This document shows positions 1 to 9,132 of a DNA stretch of 64,000 bases, one piece after another. Made by a program: the position numbers and the translations under genes. The notes beneath the pieces are model-generated. The model was not told where the DNA came from and made no database searches. It was given only the letters and a program-made list of their open reading frames with translations. Position 1 is the first letter of the stretch, and each line of letters starts with the position of its first letter. The stretch covers positions 992,001 through 1,056,000 of the forward strand of contig NZ_FOJU01000001.1 of the NCBI RefSeq assembly GCF_900111875.1, in the 5' to 3' direction. This stretch comes from Poseidonocella pacifica. GTDB lineage: Bacteria > Pseudomonadota > Alphaproteobacteria > Rhodobacterales > Rhodobacteraceae.

Positions 1-1340
1 CCGGGGCCGAACTTGGCTACGACATAGTCGATCTCGCGGGGTTTCTGGATGAGATCGACGACTCCTCGCAAGAGCAAGACAGCGTCATCAACCACATCCA
101 TCAAACGGCAAGCCAATTGGCCGAGGGCAACCGTAGGGTGCGCGGGGCGATCGCCGGGGTGATCGAAACGGCCGAGGATATGACCAGCAAGGTAGAGTCC
201 TCTCTCGAAAATCTCACATCGAACAGCGCCAGAGTTGAGGAAGTCGCCTCTTGGGTGCAATCGGTGGCCGGCCAGATGGAACAGGTCAGCGAAGCGCTCG
301 GCAAGGTGCAGGCGCACACGGCGCAGATTTCCGATATCGCGACTCAGGTGAACATCCTCGCCATCAACGCCAAGATTGAAGCCGCACGCGCGGGAACGGC
401 GGGCCGGGGCTTTGCGGTTGTGGCCGAAGAGGTCAACGAGCTTTCAAACCGCACCGCCACGGCGGCCGAACGGATCGGTGAGAGCATCGGCACGCTCGCA
501 AGCTGGATCTCGGGAATGAAATTCGAAGCCGGTCGGATTGGAGACGACGCTGCGCAGGTGCAGGAGTCCTCCGGCGTGGTACAGAGCACCTTGATGGGGA
601 TGGATACCGCAGCGCGCGAGACGAAAGATCGGGCGCATGAGATCGGCGCGCAGGCATCGACCGTGCGCGACGCCATCGACGGTTTCATGCCCGCTTTCGA
701 GCAAATGAAAGCATCCGCCACCGGCATGGCGGCTCAGATTACCTCCGCGCGGGATCGGACGCACAAGTTGATCGACAAGGGCGAACTTGTCCTGCAGCGC
801 GGTGTGGCGGCAGGCGGCGGCAGCGCCGACGATATCTTCATCCGCACGGTACAGCATGACGCGGATCGGATCGCCGAGATTTTCGAGACCGCGCTGGCCC
901 AAAATGAGATCGATATTCACGGGCTGTTTTCCACTGACTACCGCCCGATTCCCGGCACCAATCCGCAGCAGGTGATCACGCCGGTGACACGGATCACCGA
1001 CAAATACCTGCCCCCGATCCTCGAGGCCGCGCTCGAAAACCCCAAGGTCGTCTTTTGCGCGGCTGTGGATCAAAACGGCTACTTGCCGACCCATAACCGC
1101 AAGTTTTCCCACCCGCAGGGCGACGATCCCGTCGTGAACGCAGGGCAAAGCCGCAATCGCCGGATCTTTGACGACCGGGTGGGCCTGAAGGCAGGCCGTT
1201 CGACCGCGCCCTTCTTGCTGCAGGTGTATCGCCGCGACATGGGGGGCGGCGTTTTCAAGATGATGAAGGATCTGTCTGCCCCGATCGTTGCGAACGGACG
1301 GCACTGGGGCGGATTGCGCCTCGCCTATACGTTCGACTGA
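1..1340 (+). CDS. Methyl-accepting chemotaxis protein, C-terminal part (5' end outside window)
   Basis: The frame is open from base 3, so only the last 445 residues are visible; the N-terminal sensor and any membrane segments lie upstream of the window. A long heptad-rich helix leads into the conserved signalling tip at about bases 330-480 ([15 protein letters not shown], then [13 protein letters not shown]), the part that contacts CheA and CheW. After the returning helix comes an extra globular domain of about 165 residues (from [12 protein letters not shown], about base 823, to the stop) that enteric receptors lack. It contains many aromatic and charged residues and may be a second sensory or Cache-like module; that is inference. 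A perfect hairpin terminator follows at once. Family assignment is secure, ligand unknown. Confidence 0.9.
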   Translation, partial: GAELGYDIVDLAGFLDEIDDSSQEQDSVINHIHQTASQLAEGNRRVRGAIAGVIETAEDMTSKVESSLENLTSNSARVEEVASWVQSVAGQMEQVSEALGKVQAHTAQISDIATQVNILAINAKIEAARAGTAGRGFAVVAEEVNELSNRTATAAERIGESIGTLASWISGMKFEAGRIGDDAAQVQESSGVVQSTLMGMDTAARETKDRAHEIGAQASTVRDAIDGFMPAFEQMKASATGMAAQITSARDRTHKLIDKGELVLQRGVAAGGGSADDIFIRTVQHDADRIAEIFETALAQNEIDIHGLFSTDYRPIPGTNPQQVITPVTRITDKYLPPILEAALENPKVVFCAAVDQNGYLPTHNRKFSHPQGDDPVVNAGQSRNRRIFDDRVGLKAGRSTAPFLLQVYRRDMGGGVFKMMKDLSAPIVANGRHWGGLRLAYTFD

Positions 1341-1371
1341 TTCCGTCGCCACACCTCACTTTCCCGTTTTG

Positions 1372-1405
1372 ATTGGGCCAGATCCTCCGTAGGATCTGGC
1401 CCAAT
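1372..1405 (+). terminator. Intrinsic terminator after the chemotaxis receptor
   Basis: A perfect 15-bp inverted repeat (1372-1386 with 1391-1405) around the loop CCGT begins 32 bases after the receptor stop codon. Only a short T-containing stretch follows, so termination may be less than complete, but the stem is very stable and separates the receptor from the nrd control region. Confidence 0.85.
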
Positions 1406-1550
1406 TGCTTTGGATGCACCGATTTTTGCGGTGCGATTGGCGTCGCATTGGCCCGCGCGCGCTCAGCTATCAGCGCTCCGATCCCCACATATCGCTGGCA
1501 CAGCAAGATGCCGGAACATTGGTCAAGCCAATAATTTCCGGGATCGGCAT

Positions 1551-1597
1551 ACTCTATATATTGACACCCAGACACCAAACCACTCTATATGGGGTTG
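1551..1597 (+). promoter_or_regulatory. nrd promoter embedded in two NrdR-type boxes
   Basis: The nonamer ACTCTATAT occurs at 1551-1559 and again at 1582-1590, exactly 31 bp apart. The 16-mer at 1551-1566 matches the NrdR-box consensus acaCTATATATAGtgt at 11 of 16 positions, and pairs of NrdR boxes are known to lie about three helical turns apart. A sigma70-type promoter is interleaved: -35 TTGACA at 1561-1566 and -10 TCTATA at 1584-1589, with a 17-bp spacer. The predicted start, near 1597, falls just ahead of the cobalamin riboswitch. A bound NrdR would cover both promoter elements. The second box is the weaker match. Confidence 0.75.
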
Positions 1598-1757
1598 CTT
1601 TGGGTCCTGCGGCGCTTTCGCAGGCTAAGAGGGAAGCCGGTGTAAAGCCGGCGCTGCCCCCGCAACTGTAAGCGGCAAGCCCCGCTCCCCGCATCCACTG
1701 GCATCCGCCGGGAAGGAGGGGACGAAGGCGCACGAGCCGCGAGCCAGGAGACCTACC
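1598..1757 (+). promoter_or_regulatory. Cobalamin (AdoCbl) riboswitch in the nrdHIEF leader
   Basis: The conserved core is easy to read: AGGGAAGCCGGTG at about 1629-1641, then GCCGGCGCTGCCCCCGCAAC with CTGTAAGCGG after it, and the B12-box GAGCCAGGAGACC at 1741-1753. In this class adenosylcobalamin binding lowers expression of the downstream genes. About 130 bases separate the B12 box from nrdH. They contain G+C-rich stretches such as GGAGGCGG (1776-1783) and CCGCCCC (1853-1859) that could pair as part of the expression platform, but I cannot tell termination from ribosome-site sequestration. The only sensible target is nrdHIEF, a B12-independent reductase. Confidence 0.93.
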
Positions 1758-1887
1758 CCAAGCCATGAAACTGACCGGAGGCGGTGGGCCTTGCGGGTGC
1801 GACGATACCGGATGCGCGCGGCGTATTCGTACCGTGGCTCCGCCCCTGCCGGCTCCTTTGAGAAGACACCAACAAGGGGCCGAAGCC

Positions 1888-2109
1888 ATGAGCATCACCG
1901 TCTATTCCAAACCCGCCTGTGTGCAATGCACCGCGACCACACGCGCACTTGATGCCAAAGGCGTGCCCTATGAGGTCATCGACCTGACCGAGGATGCCGA
2001 AGCGATGGCACGGGTGCAGGATCTTGGCTATCGGCAGGCGCCCGTTGTCGTCGCCGGAGAGATCCACTGGGCCGGGTTCCGTCCGGACATGATCGGCGCG
2101 TTGGCCTGA
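1888..2109 (+). CDS. nrdH: Glutaredoxin-like protein NrdH
   Basis: NrdH is a small thioredoxin-fold protein that passes electrons from thioredoxin reductase to the class Ib ribonucleotide reductase. The 73-residue product begins [20 protein letters not shown], with the NrdH redox motif CVQC and the following TTRAL helix, and carries the cis-proline loop QAPVVV and the terminal WAGFRPD region typical of the family. The ATG at 1888 is preferred: AAGGGG lies 9 bases upstream and the product then has the usual NrdH length. An in-frame ATG at 1765 would add 41 low-complexity residues translated from riboswitch platform sequence and lacks a ribosome site. It is the first gene of nrdHIEF, 7 bases before nrdI. 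Confidence 0.95.
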   Translation: MSITVYSKPACVQCTATTRALDAKGVPYEVIDLTEDAEAMARVQDLGYRQAPVVVAGEIHWAGFRPDMIGALA

Positions 2110-2116
2110 ACCACGG

Positions 2117-2515
2117 ATGCAGATCGTCTATTTCTCCTCTGCCTCGGGCAATACCCATCGCTTCGTCGAGCGTTTGGCCCTGCCCGCGGCTCGGCTTCCG
2201 AGAGGAGAAGCACCCGGCGTTCCGTTCGTCCTGATTTGCCCGACCTACTCCGACCACACCGGCGCGGGGGCTGTTCCCAAACCGGTCATTCACCTGCTCA
2301 ATCGCCCCGAAAGCCGTGCGCTGCTGCGCGGTGTGATCGGGGCGGGCAACCGCAACTTCGGAGAGACTTTCGCGCTTGCCGCGCGGATCATCGCCCGGAA
2401 ATGTAACGTCCCCCTGCTCTATCGTTTTGAGTTGGCGGGCACCGAGACCGACATTGCCCGCGTCCGCGCCGGGCTTCAACACCTCGAGGACATGCCATGC
2501 TCGATGCCAGCCTGA
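2117..2515 (+). CDS. nrdI: NrdI, flavodoxin-like activator of class Ib ribonucleotide reductase
   Basis: NrdI is a small flavoprotein that supplies the oxidant needed to build the dimanganese-tyrosyl radical cofactor in NrdF. The 132-residue product opens [20 protein letters not shown], the flavodoxin-type FMN phosphate loop ([10 protein letters not shown]), and contains the NrdI segments PTYSDHTG and [12 protein letters not shown], which form the flavin pocket. Its 3' end overlaps the nrdE start by 19 bases, so translation is probably coupled. NrdI marks the system as class Ib and so argues for manganese rather than iron in NrdF in the cell. Confidence 0.95.
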   Translation: MQIVYFSSASGNTHRFVERLALPAARLPRGEAPGVPFVLICPTYSDHTGAGAVPKPVIHLLNRPESRALLRGVIGAGNRNFGETFALAARIIARKCNVPLLYRFELAGTETDIARVRAGLQHLEDMPCSMPA

Positions 2516-4629
2516 CGGCCGAGACCGACTATCACGCGTTGAACGCGATGCTGAACCTCTTTGATACCGAAGGGAAAATTCAGTTCGACGCCGACCGCCG
2601 GGCGGCCCGCGCCTATTTCCTCAGCCACGTGAATCAGAACACGGTGTTCTTTCATTCGCTCGACGAGAAACTCGGCTATCTGGTCGATGAAGGCTACTAT
2701 GAGGGTGCGGTGCTGACCCAGTATGACCGCGCCTTCATCCACCGGATCTGGGACGCGGCCTTTGCAAAGAAGTTCCGCTTTCCGACCTTCCTCGGGGCCT
2801 TCAAGTATTACACCTCCTACACGCTCAAGACGCGCGATGGCGGTCGCTATCTCGAACGCTACGAGGACCGGGTTGTCATGGTGGCGCTCACGCTGGCACG
2901 CGGCGACGAGGCACTTGCCATGCAGATCATGGAAGAGATCATCGCCGGCCGGTTCCAACCCGCGACGCCCACGTTCCTCAATGCGGGCAAGACGGCGCGC
3001 GGCGAATTCGTATCCTGCTTTCTGCTGCGCCTCGAAGACAACATGGAGAGCATTGGCCGGGGCATCAATTCAGCCCTGCAACTCTCCAAGCGGGGCGGCG
3101 GTGTGGCCCTCATGCTGACGAATATCCGGGAACACGGCGCCCCCATCAAGGGGATCGAGAACCAGTCCTCGGGGGTCATTCCCGTCATGAAGCTGCTCGA
3201 AGACAGCTTTTCCTACGCCAACCAGCTTGGCGCGCGCCAAGGGGCCGGCGCCGTCTATCTGCATGCCCATCACCCTGATATCCTGCGCTTTCTCGATACG
3301 AAACGAGAGAATGCCGACGAAAAGATCCGGATCAAGACCCTCTCTCTCGGCGTGGTGATCCCCGACATCACCTTTGAGCTCGCGAAGCGGAACGAGGATA
3401 TGTACCTCTTCTCGCCACATGATGTGAAGCGGGTTTATGGCCGTCCGCTCTCAGAGATTTCGGTGAGCGAAACCTATCATGAGATGGTCGACAATCCGCG
3501 CATTCGCAAAAGCAAGATAAACGCCCGCGCCTTCTTTCAGACGATCGCGGAAATCCAGTTCGAAAGCGGCTATCCTTATATCCTCTTTGAGGACACCGCG
3601 AACCGTGCGAACCCGATTGCGGGACGCATCAGCATGTCCAACCTCTGTTCGGAAATCTTGCAGGTCAACGAAGCCTCCAAGCTCAACGACGATCTGAGCT
3701 ATGCCGAGATCGGCGCCGACATTTCGTGCAACCTCGGTTCGCTCAACATCGCCAAGACGATGGACGGCCGGGCTTTGGGGGCCACCGTGGAAACCGCGAT
3801 CCGCGCGCTCAACGCCGTTTCGGAAATGAGTTCAATCGACAGCGTACCCTCCATCCGGCGCGGCAACGAGGCAGGTCATGCGATCGGTCTGGGCCAGATG
3901 AACCTGCATGGGTATCTCGCCCGCGAGCGTATCCAGTACGGGAGCGCCGAGGGGATCGACTTCACGAATATCTACTTTTGCACCGTGCTCTATCACTGCC
4001 TGCGTGCCTCCAACGCACTCGCGCAGGAGAAAGGCGCTCGCTTCGAGGGGTTCGAGAAGTCGACATATGCCGACGGGTCGTTCTTCGATGACTATGTGAG
4101 CCGGGATTGGCAGCCCGAAACCGAACGCGTGGGTGCACTATTTGAAGCGGCGGGGATCGAAATCCCGACCCGCGAGGACTGGCAGGCGCTCTGCCGTGCG
4201 GTGATGGAGCATGGCCTTTATAACCGCAACCTTCAGGCCGTCCCGCCAACCGGATCGATCAGCTATATCAACAACGCGACCGCCTCGATCCACCCGATCA
4301 CGTCCAAGATCGAAATCCGCAAGGAGGGCAAGATCGGCCGCGTCTATTATCCCGCGCCCTACATGACCAACGAGAACCTCGAGTTCTATCGTGACGCGTA
4401 TGAGATTGGCCCCGAGGCCATCATCGACACCTATGCCGCCGCCACACGGCACGTTGATCAGGGTCTTTCGTTGACGCTCTTCTTTCCAGCCGAAGCCACC
4501 ACGCGCGACATCAACCGCGCCCAGATCTATGCTTGGAAGAAGGGCATCAAGACGATCTATTACATCCGCCTGCGCCAGATGGCCCTTGAAGGGACCGAGG
4601 TGCAGGGCTGCGTTTCCTGCTCGCTCTGA
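2497..4629 (+). CDS. nrdE: Class Ib ribonucleoside-diphosphate reductase, alpha (catalytic) subunit
   Basis: NrdE reduces ribonucleoside diphosphates to deoxyribonucleotides with a thiyl radical passed from NrdF. The 710-residue length and the lack of an N-terminal ATP-cone are typical of class Ib. Visible catalytic parts are FVSCFLL (first redox cysteine), SNLCSEI (the N-x-C-x-E radical site), [11 protein letters not shown] (second redox cysteine) and [16 protein letters not shown]. The C-terminal tail ends GCVSCSL, the cysteine pair that shuttles electrons from NrdH. The ATG at 2497 has CGAGGA 6 bases upstream and lies inside the end of nrdI. nrdF follows after 9 bases. Confidence 0.97.
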   Translation: MLDASLTAETDYHALNAMLNLFDTEGKIQFDADRRAARAYFLSHVNQNTVFFHSLDEKLGYLVDEGYYEGAVLTQYDRAFIHRIWDAAFAKKFRFPTFLGAFKYYTSYTLKTRDGGRYLERYEDRVVMVALTLARGDEALAMQIMEEIIAGRFQPATPTFLNAGKTARGEFVSCFLLRLEDNMESIGRGINSALQLSKRGGGVALMLTNIREHGAPIKGIENQSSGVIPVMKLLEDSFSYANQLGARQGAGAVYLHAHHPDILRFLDTKRENADEKIRIKTLSLGVVIPDITFELAKRNEDMYLFSPHDVKRVYGRPLSEISVSETYHEMVDNPRIRKSKINARAFFQTIAEIQFESGYPYILFEDTANRANPIAGRISMSNLCSEILQVNEASKLNDDLSYAEIGADISCNLGSLNIAKTMDGRALGATVETAIRALNAVSEMSSIDSVPSIRRGNEAGHAIGLGQMNLHGYLARERIQYGSAEGIDFTNIYFCTVLYHCLRASNALAQEKGARFEGFEKSTYADGSFFDDYVSRDWQPETERVGALFEAAGIEIPTREDWQALCRAVMEHGLYNRNLQAVPPTGSISYINNATASIHPITSKIEIRKEGKIGRVYYPAPYMTNENLEFYRDAYEIGPEAIIDTYAAATRHVDQGLSLTLFFPAEATTRDINRAQIYAWKKGIKTIYYIRLRQMALEGTEVQGCVSCSL

Positions 4630-5616
<987 letters not shown>

Positions 5617-5618
5617 GG

Positions 5619-7019
5619 TCAGGCCAGTGACGGCAGCCAAAGGACGATCGACGGGAAAGTGACAAGCAAGGCGATGGTGATGGCGTCCGCGATAAAGAAG
5701 GGCGTCACACCGCGAAACACATCCTGCACTGTCAGATCGTCCCGCACCCCGGCGACCACGAAGCAATTAAGCCCAATGGGCGGAGTGATGAGACAGAACT
5801 CCGCCATTTTCACCACCAAGATCCCGAACCAAATCGCGCACATCGGCCCCGACATGCCAAAAGCGCTGTCTTCGGCACTGACAAATTCACCACCGTTAAG
5901 CGCCATGACCGCCGGATACACCACCGGCAGCGTCAGCAAGAGCATCCCGATGGCATCCATGAACATGCCCAGCACCGCATAGGCCAGAAGGATCAACACC
6001 AGCGTCAGCAATGGCGATTGTTCCAGAGAGGTGATCCAGTCGGAAAACGCCCCGGGCAGGTCGGCAAAGCCGAGGAACCGCACATAGATGAGCACGCCCC
6101 AGATGATGGTAAAGATCATCACGGCAAGCTTTGCTGTCTCCAGCAGCGCTGATTTCAACTCTTTCCAGCGCATCCCGCGGAACAGAGCCATGAGGAACAC
6201 GATAAACGCGCCGAGCGCGCCGCCTTCGGTCGGGGTGCCCCATGCATCGCCGCCAAACGGATTGTAGACGAAGAACACGATGATCACGACGACCGCGAGA
6301 ATGGGCAAGGCCGGCGGCAATGCGGCGAACCTCTGCCCCCATGTAAAGCCGCGGACCGGGGGACCAATCGTCTTGAGCACAACCGCCAGCCCGACAATCA
6401 ACCCGCCATAGACAAGCGCGGAAAAGAGCCCCGGCACGAACCCCGCAAGCAAGAGTTTCCCCACATCCTGCTCGACGATGATCGCATATATCACGAGGAT
6501 CGCGGAGGGCGGGATCAGCGAGGCAAGGGTGCCGCCCGCCGCAACCACCCCGGCTGCGAACCGCTTGTCATAGCCAGAGCGAAGCATTTCGGGGATCGCG
6601 ATCCGCGCGAAAACCGCGGCCGTGGCGACCGACGCGCCCGAAACAGCGGCAAAGCCCGCGGTGGCAAACACGGTGGATACCGCCAGCCCGCCGGGAAGCC
6701 ACCCGAACCAGCGTTTCGCCGCCTCGAACAACGCCTGCGTCAGCCCGGCATAATAGGCCAGATAACCGATGAGGATAAACGTCGGTATGAGTGAGAGAGC
6801 TTGGGACGCGACCTTGCCATGAGGCACCTGTCCCGCTGTCTTGACCGCAACGCCGAGCGCCCAGCCGAACATCGCCGGATCATACCCGCGCTTGGACCAG
6901 AAGATCCACACAAGGCCGACGAGCCCCGCAAACGCCGCGGCAAAGCCCACGCGCATCCCCAGAAACACCAGCGCCACGAGCAGGCCGGAAACCCACAGGC
7001 CAATCTCTATGCTTGTCAT
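5619..7019 (-). CDS. dctM: TRAP transporter large permease subunit (DctM family)
   Basis: This is the main membrane subunit of a tripartite ATP-independent periplasmic transporter, which uses an ion gradient to import an organic acid captured by the binding protein. The product (466 residues from this start) is almost entirely hydrophobic helices, with the DctM landmarks IPTFILIGYLAYYAG near the N-terminus, GGTLASLIPPSAILVIYAII, and PIGLNCFVVAGV near the end. The ATG at 7019 is chosen because it overlaps the dctQ stop in an ATGA arrangement; a longer reading would add 33 Arg/Pro-rich residues that are really dctQ in another frame. The substrate cannot be read from the sequence. Confidence 0.93.
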   Translation of the reverse strand: MTSIEIGLWVSGLLVALVFLGMRVGFAAAFAGLVGLVWIFWSKRGYDPAMFGWALGVAVKTAGQVPHGKVASQALSLIPTFILIGYLAYYAGLTQALFEAAKRWFGWLPGGLAVSTVFATAGFAAVSGASVATAAVFARIAIPEMLRSGYDKRFAAGVVAAGGTLASLIPPSAILVIYAIIVEQDVGKLLLAGFVPGLFSALVYGGLIVGLAVVLKTIGPPVRGFTWGQRFAALPPALPILAVVVIIVFFVYNPFGGDAWGTPTEGGALGAFIVFLMALFRGMRWKELKSALLETAKLAVMIFTIIWGVLIYVRFLGFADLPGAFSDWITSLEQSPLLTLVLILLAYAVLGMFMDAIGMLLLTLPVVYPAVMALNGGEFVSAEDSAFGMSGPMCAIWFGILVVKMAEFCLITPPIGLNCFVVAGVRDDLTVQDVFRGVTPFFIADAITIALLVTFPSIVLWLPSLA

Positions 7020-7651
7020 CGACTGCGCTCCTGCCCGATGGCATTGGCCTCTTCCGCGGCAATCTGCGCGGTCGAGCGGATGAGGGGAACCGCGGCGGGA
7101 TGGTACAGCCCAAGCCAACAGGCACGGCTATAGCCCCAAAGCTGAATCAGAAGACGCAGCGCCAGTACAGAGAACGCAAGCGGCACCGCCAATTTTGCCG
7201 GCCAGAGAGGCAACGCGATGTCGATGGAGCTGTCCCTGCTCCACAGCGGTGCGGCGAAATCGAAGCTGCGCTGAAAATGCGCCCAAGTGCCCCAGATCAG
7301 CAGGACCATGAGAACCAGCATGACAAAGACCGTGATCGCTTCGGCCGCCCAGAGCGCCCGGCCACGCAACGCGCCCACGATCATGTCCATGCGGATGTGG
7401 GTGCCATCCCGTTGCGTATAGGAAATACCCAAGATCGCGATGAAGGGCATCAACTGTTCGATCCAATCGACATAGCCGGGCACGGGGGCGTTGAAAAAGT
7501 TGCGCCCCGAAACGGACACAACCGCAAAGACCATGATCATGAACACCGCGAGCCCCGAGACGAGCGCGAGCGCCCTCTCCACCCGCAACAACATCTGGTC
7601 GAGCCGACTGAGGCGAGAGCCGTCTTCGATCACCGAGGCGGAACCTGCCAT
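7016..7651 (-). CDS. dctQ: TRAP transporter small permease subunit (DctQ family)
   Basis: The small membrane subunit links the binding protein to DctM. The 211-residue product has four predicted membrane helices, at about residues 27-50 (ALVSGLAVFMIMVFAVVSVS), 65-80, 103-125 (ITVFVMLVLMVLLIWG) and 150-172. The family pattern SGRNFF and the pair YTQRDGTHIRMDM follow the first and second helices. Its stop codon overlaps the dctM start (ATGA), so the two permease subunits are translationally coupled. A 53-base gap with a small hairpin separates it from dctP. Confidence 0.9.
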   Translation of the reverse strand: MAGSASVIEDGSRLSRLDQMLLRVERALALVSGLAVFMIMVFAVVSVSGRNFFNAPVPGYVDWIEQLMPFIAILGISYTQRDGTHIRMDMIVGALRGRALWAAEAITVFVMLVLMVLLIWGTWAHFQRSFDFAAPLWSRDSSIDIALPLWPAKLAVPLAFSVLALRLLIQLWGYSRACWLGLYHPAAVPLIRSTAQIAAEEANAIGQERSR

Positions 7652-7674
7652 GGCCTATCTCCCGGAACTGTGGA

Positions 7675-7693
7675 CCGCCCGGGTCACGGGCGG
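7675..7693 (-). other. Intercistronic hairpin between dctP and dctQ
   Basis: A 7-bp stem (CCGCCCG 7675-7681 with CGGGCGG 7687-7693) and 5-base loop lies in the 53 bases between the binding-protein gene and the permease genes. There is no T tract. Such hairpins commonly protect the upstream message so that binding protein outnumbers permease; here that is inference. Confidence 0.5.
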
Positions 7694-7704
7694 CCCGGGG
7701 CGGA

Positions 7705-8718
7705 TCACTTGGCGCGTGTCTCTTCAAGGGTCTGCTGGACGAGTTCATAGAGTTCACGCGCGGGAAGCCCGACGGCGCTCATATCCTCGATCCAGCTGAG
7801 TTGAATGGGCTCACCCCCGATGCGGCGGAATTCGGCGAGTTCCTCGTCAGAGATCGTGACTTTCTGAACCTCTTTTTCCGCTAGCACCTCTTCCCAACGA
7901 TCAAGCAGCTTGCCGTAGTTCTCCAGGTAGAAATCGATGGCTTCGGACACGCTGTCGTCGAGGATCTGGCGATGCTCATCGGAAAGCGTGGCATAGGCAT
8001 CGGTGTTGACCACCACGGGGCAGTTCAGCGTGCCTGGGTTGAGGTTTTCCGTCCACCAATCCGCCTCATCGATGGTGCGGAAGCTCAAATGCGCGTGCTG
8101 CGCAAAGGAAACCGTATCGACGACGCCGGATTCCATGGCCTGATAGGCTTCTGTCGCGGTGACGGAGGTCGGGACCGCGCCCACAGTGCGGAACGCCTCA
8201 CCGATGCCGCCAGTGGCGCGCACCCGCATCCCCTTGAATTGCTCCAGCTTGTCTAGCGGTTCGCCAGTGCCGACGATGTTGTACTGCGGCATCGGCGTCG
8301 GCATGAGCAGCTTGGCGTTCCAGCGCGCCAGATCGTCGACCACGGCGGGATGCGAATAGACCGCGTTTGAAACCGCGACTTCCTCTTCGAGCGTTTTCAC
8401 GCCGAGGAACGGCAATTCCAGCACGGTAATGGTGGGGTTCTTGTCGCGGTGATACCCGGCGCAGAACTGCGCCATCTCGAACGCGCCGATGGAAATCCCG
8501 TCGAGGTTTTCGGTGTTCTTCGAAAGACCGCCATAGCTGATGTTGATGGTGAAATCGCCCCCGGACTTTTCATTTACAATCTCGGCGAGCTTTTCGACGT
8601 GCTCGGTAAAGGCGCGGCGCGATCCCCAAAGCGATGCGTTCCATTCCACCGCTGCTGCCTGTGAGGCGATCCCCGCCACGACAACTGCGACGGCTGTCCC
8701 GGTCAGCCAATCTTTCAT
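7705..8718 (-). CDS. dctP: TRAP transporter periplasmic substrate-binding protein (DctP family)
   Basis: This is the soluble extracytoplasmic receptor that binds the solute and delivers it to DctQM. The 337-residue product starts with a Sec signal peptide (MKDWLTGTAVAVVVAGIASQ, cleavage after AAA) and then the mature VEWNASLWG. Family features include QYNIVGTGEPL, the MRVRATGG segment whose Arg pins the substrate carboxylate, and ATEAYQAMESGVVDT. The ATG at 8718 is chosen because it has GGGAGAAG at the correct distance and puts the signal peptide first; an upstream start would add 57 non-conserved residues. It is the first gene of dctPQM and diverges from acs. Confidence 0.93.
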   Translation of the reverse strand: MKDWLTGTAVAVVVAGIASQAAAVEWNASLWGSRRAFTEHVEKLAEIVNEKSGGDFTINISYGGLSKNTENLDGISIGAFEMAQFCAGYHRDKNPTITVLELPFLGVKTLEEEVAVSNAVYSHPAVVDDLARWNAKLLMPTPMPQYNIVGTGEPLDKLEQFKGMRVRATGGIGEAFRTVGAVPTSVTATEAYQAMESGVVDTVSFAQHAHLSFRTIDEADWWTENLNPGTLNCPVVVNTDAYATLSDEHRQILDDSVSEAIDFYLENYGKLLDRWEEVLAEKEVQKVTISDEELAEFRRIGGEPIQLSWIEDMSAVGLPARELYELVQQTLEETRAK

Positions 8719-9132
8719 TTCGTCTTCTCCCTGCTGTTGGCGCCGCTCTCCCGGCACCTTATCGCGGCAGGCTAGCCGAGCAGGCGCGCCCTGCCAAGCG
8801 GCCCATTCGGAACAGGACGCGGCGAATCTCTCCGCCCCGAAAGCCCGCACTGCTGCCGTAGGAGGGGTGCGACCCAAGCGCACATGCATGACGTTACGTC
8901 ACTGCAAGAGGGAACTTTCAAATGCTTAATTTACAGATGAGTGATTGGAAAATGCTTAATATTCGCTCAACGTATGAGGGAAATTTACAAAATATAGGGG
9001 ACCCGGAAAATTTATTTACACGAAAATCCTTTGTTTAAAGATACTTATATATTTTTTTTCACATCTCCGTTATAACGAGTGACAGGCCAACCTCTGGAGG
9101 GAGGATGGCTTCGGAGTTGAGGGAGAACAGCT
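8719..9132. promoter_or_regulatory. Divergent dctP/acs control region with repeats
   Basis: No gene is seen here. The dctP-proximal 170 bases are G+C-rich, while about 8915-9080 is strikingly AT-rich for this genome, fitting the acs promoter. Two exact copies of AAATGCTTAAT (8920-8930 and 8950-8960) lie 30 bp apart on the same strand, and an inverted repeat TGACGT-T-ACGTCA sits at 8889-8901, just before the first copy. Further AT-rich words TTTACAAAATA and TTTACACGAAA follow at about 8984 and 9013. These look like regulator binding sites, but I cannot assign the protein. A purine-rich ribosome site (GAGGGAG, 9118-9124) precedes the acs ATG. Confidence 0.6.

Noticed and set aside
1765-1887. 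An N-terminal extension of NrdH or a leader peptide starting at ATG 1765
   Set aside because: No ribosome site precedes it, the sequence is riboswitch platform DNA, and NrdH has its usual length from 1888.
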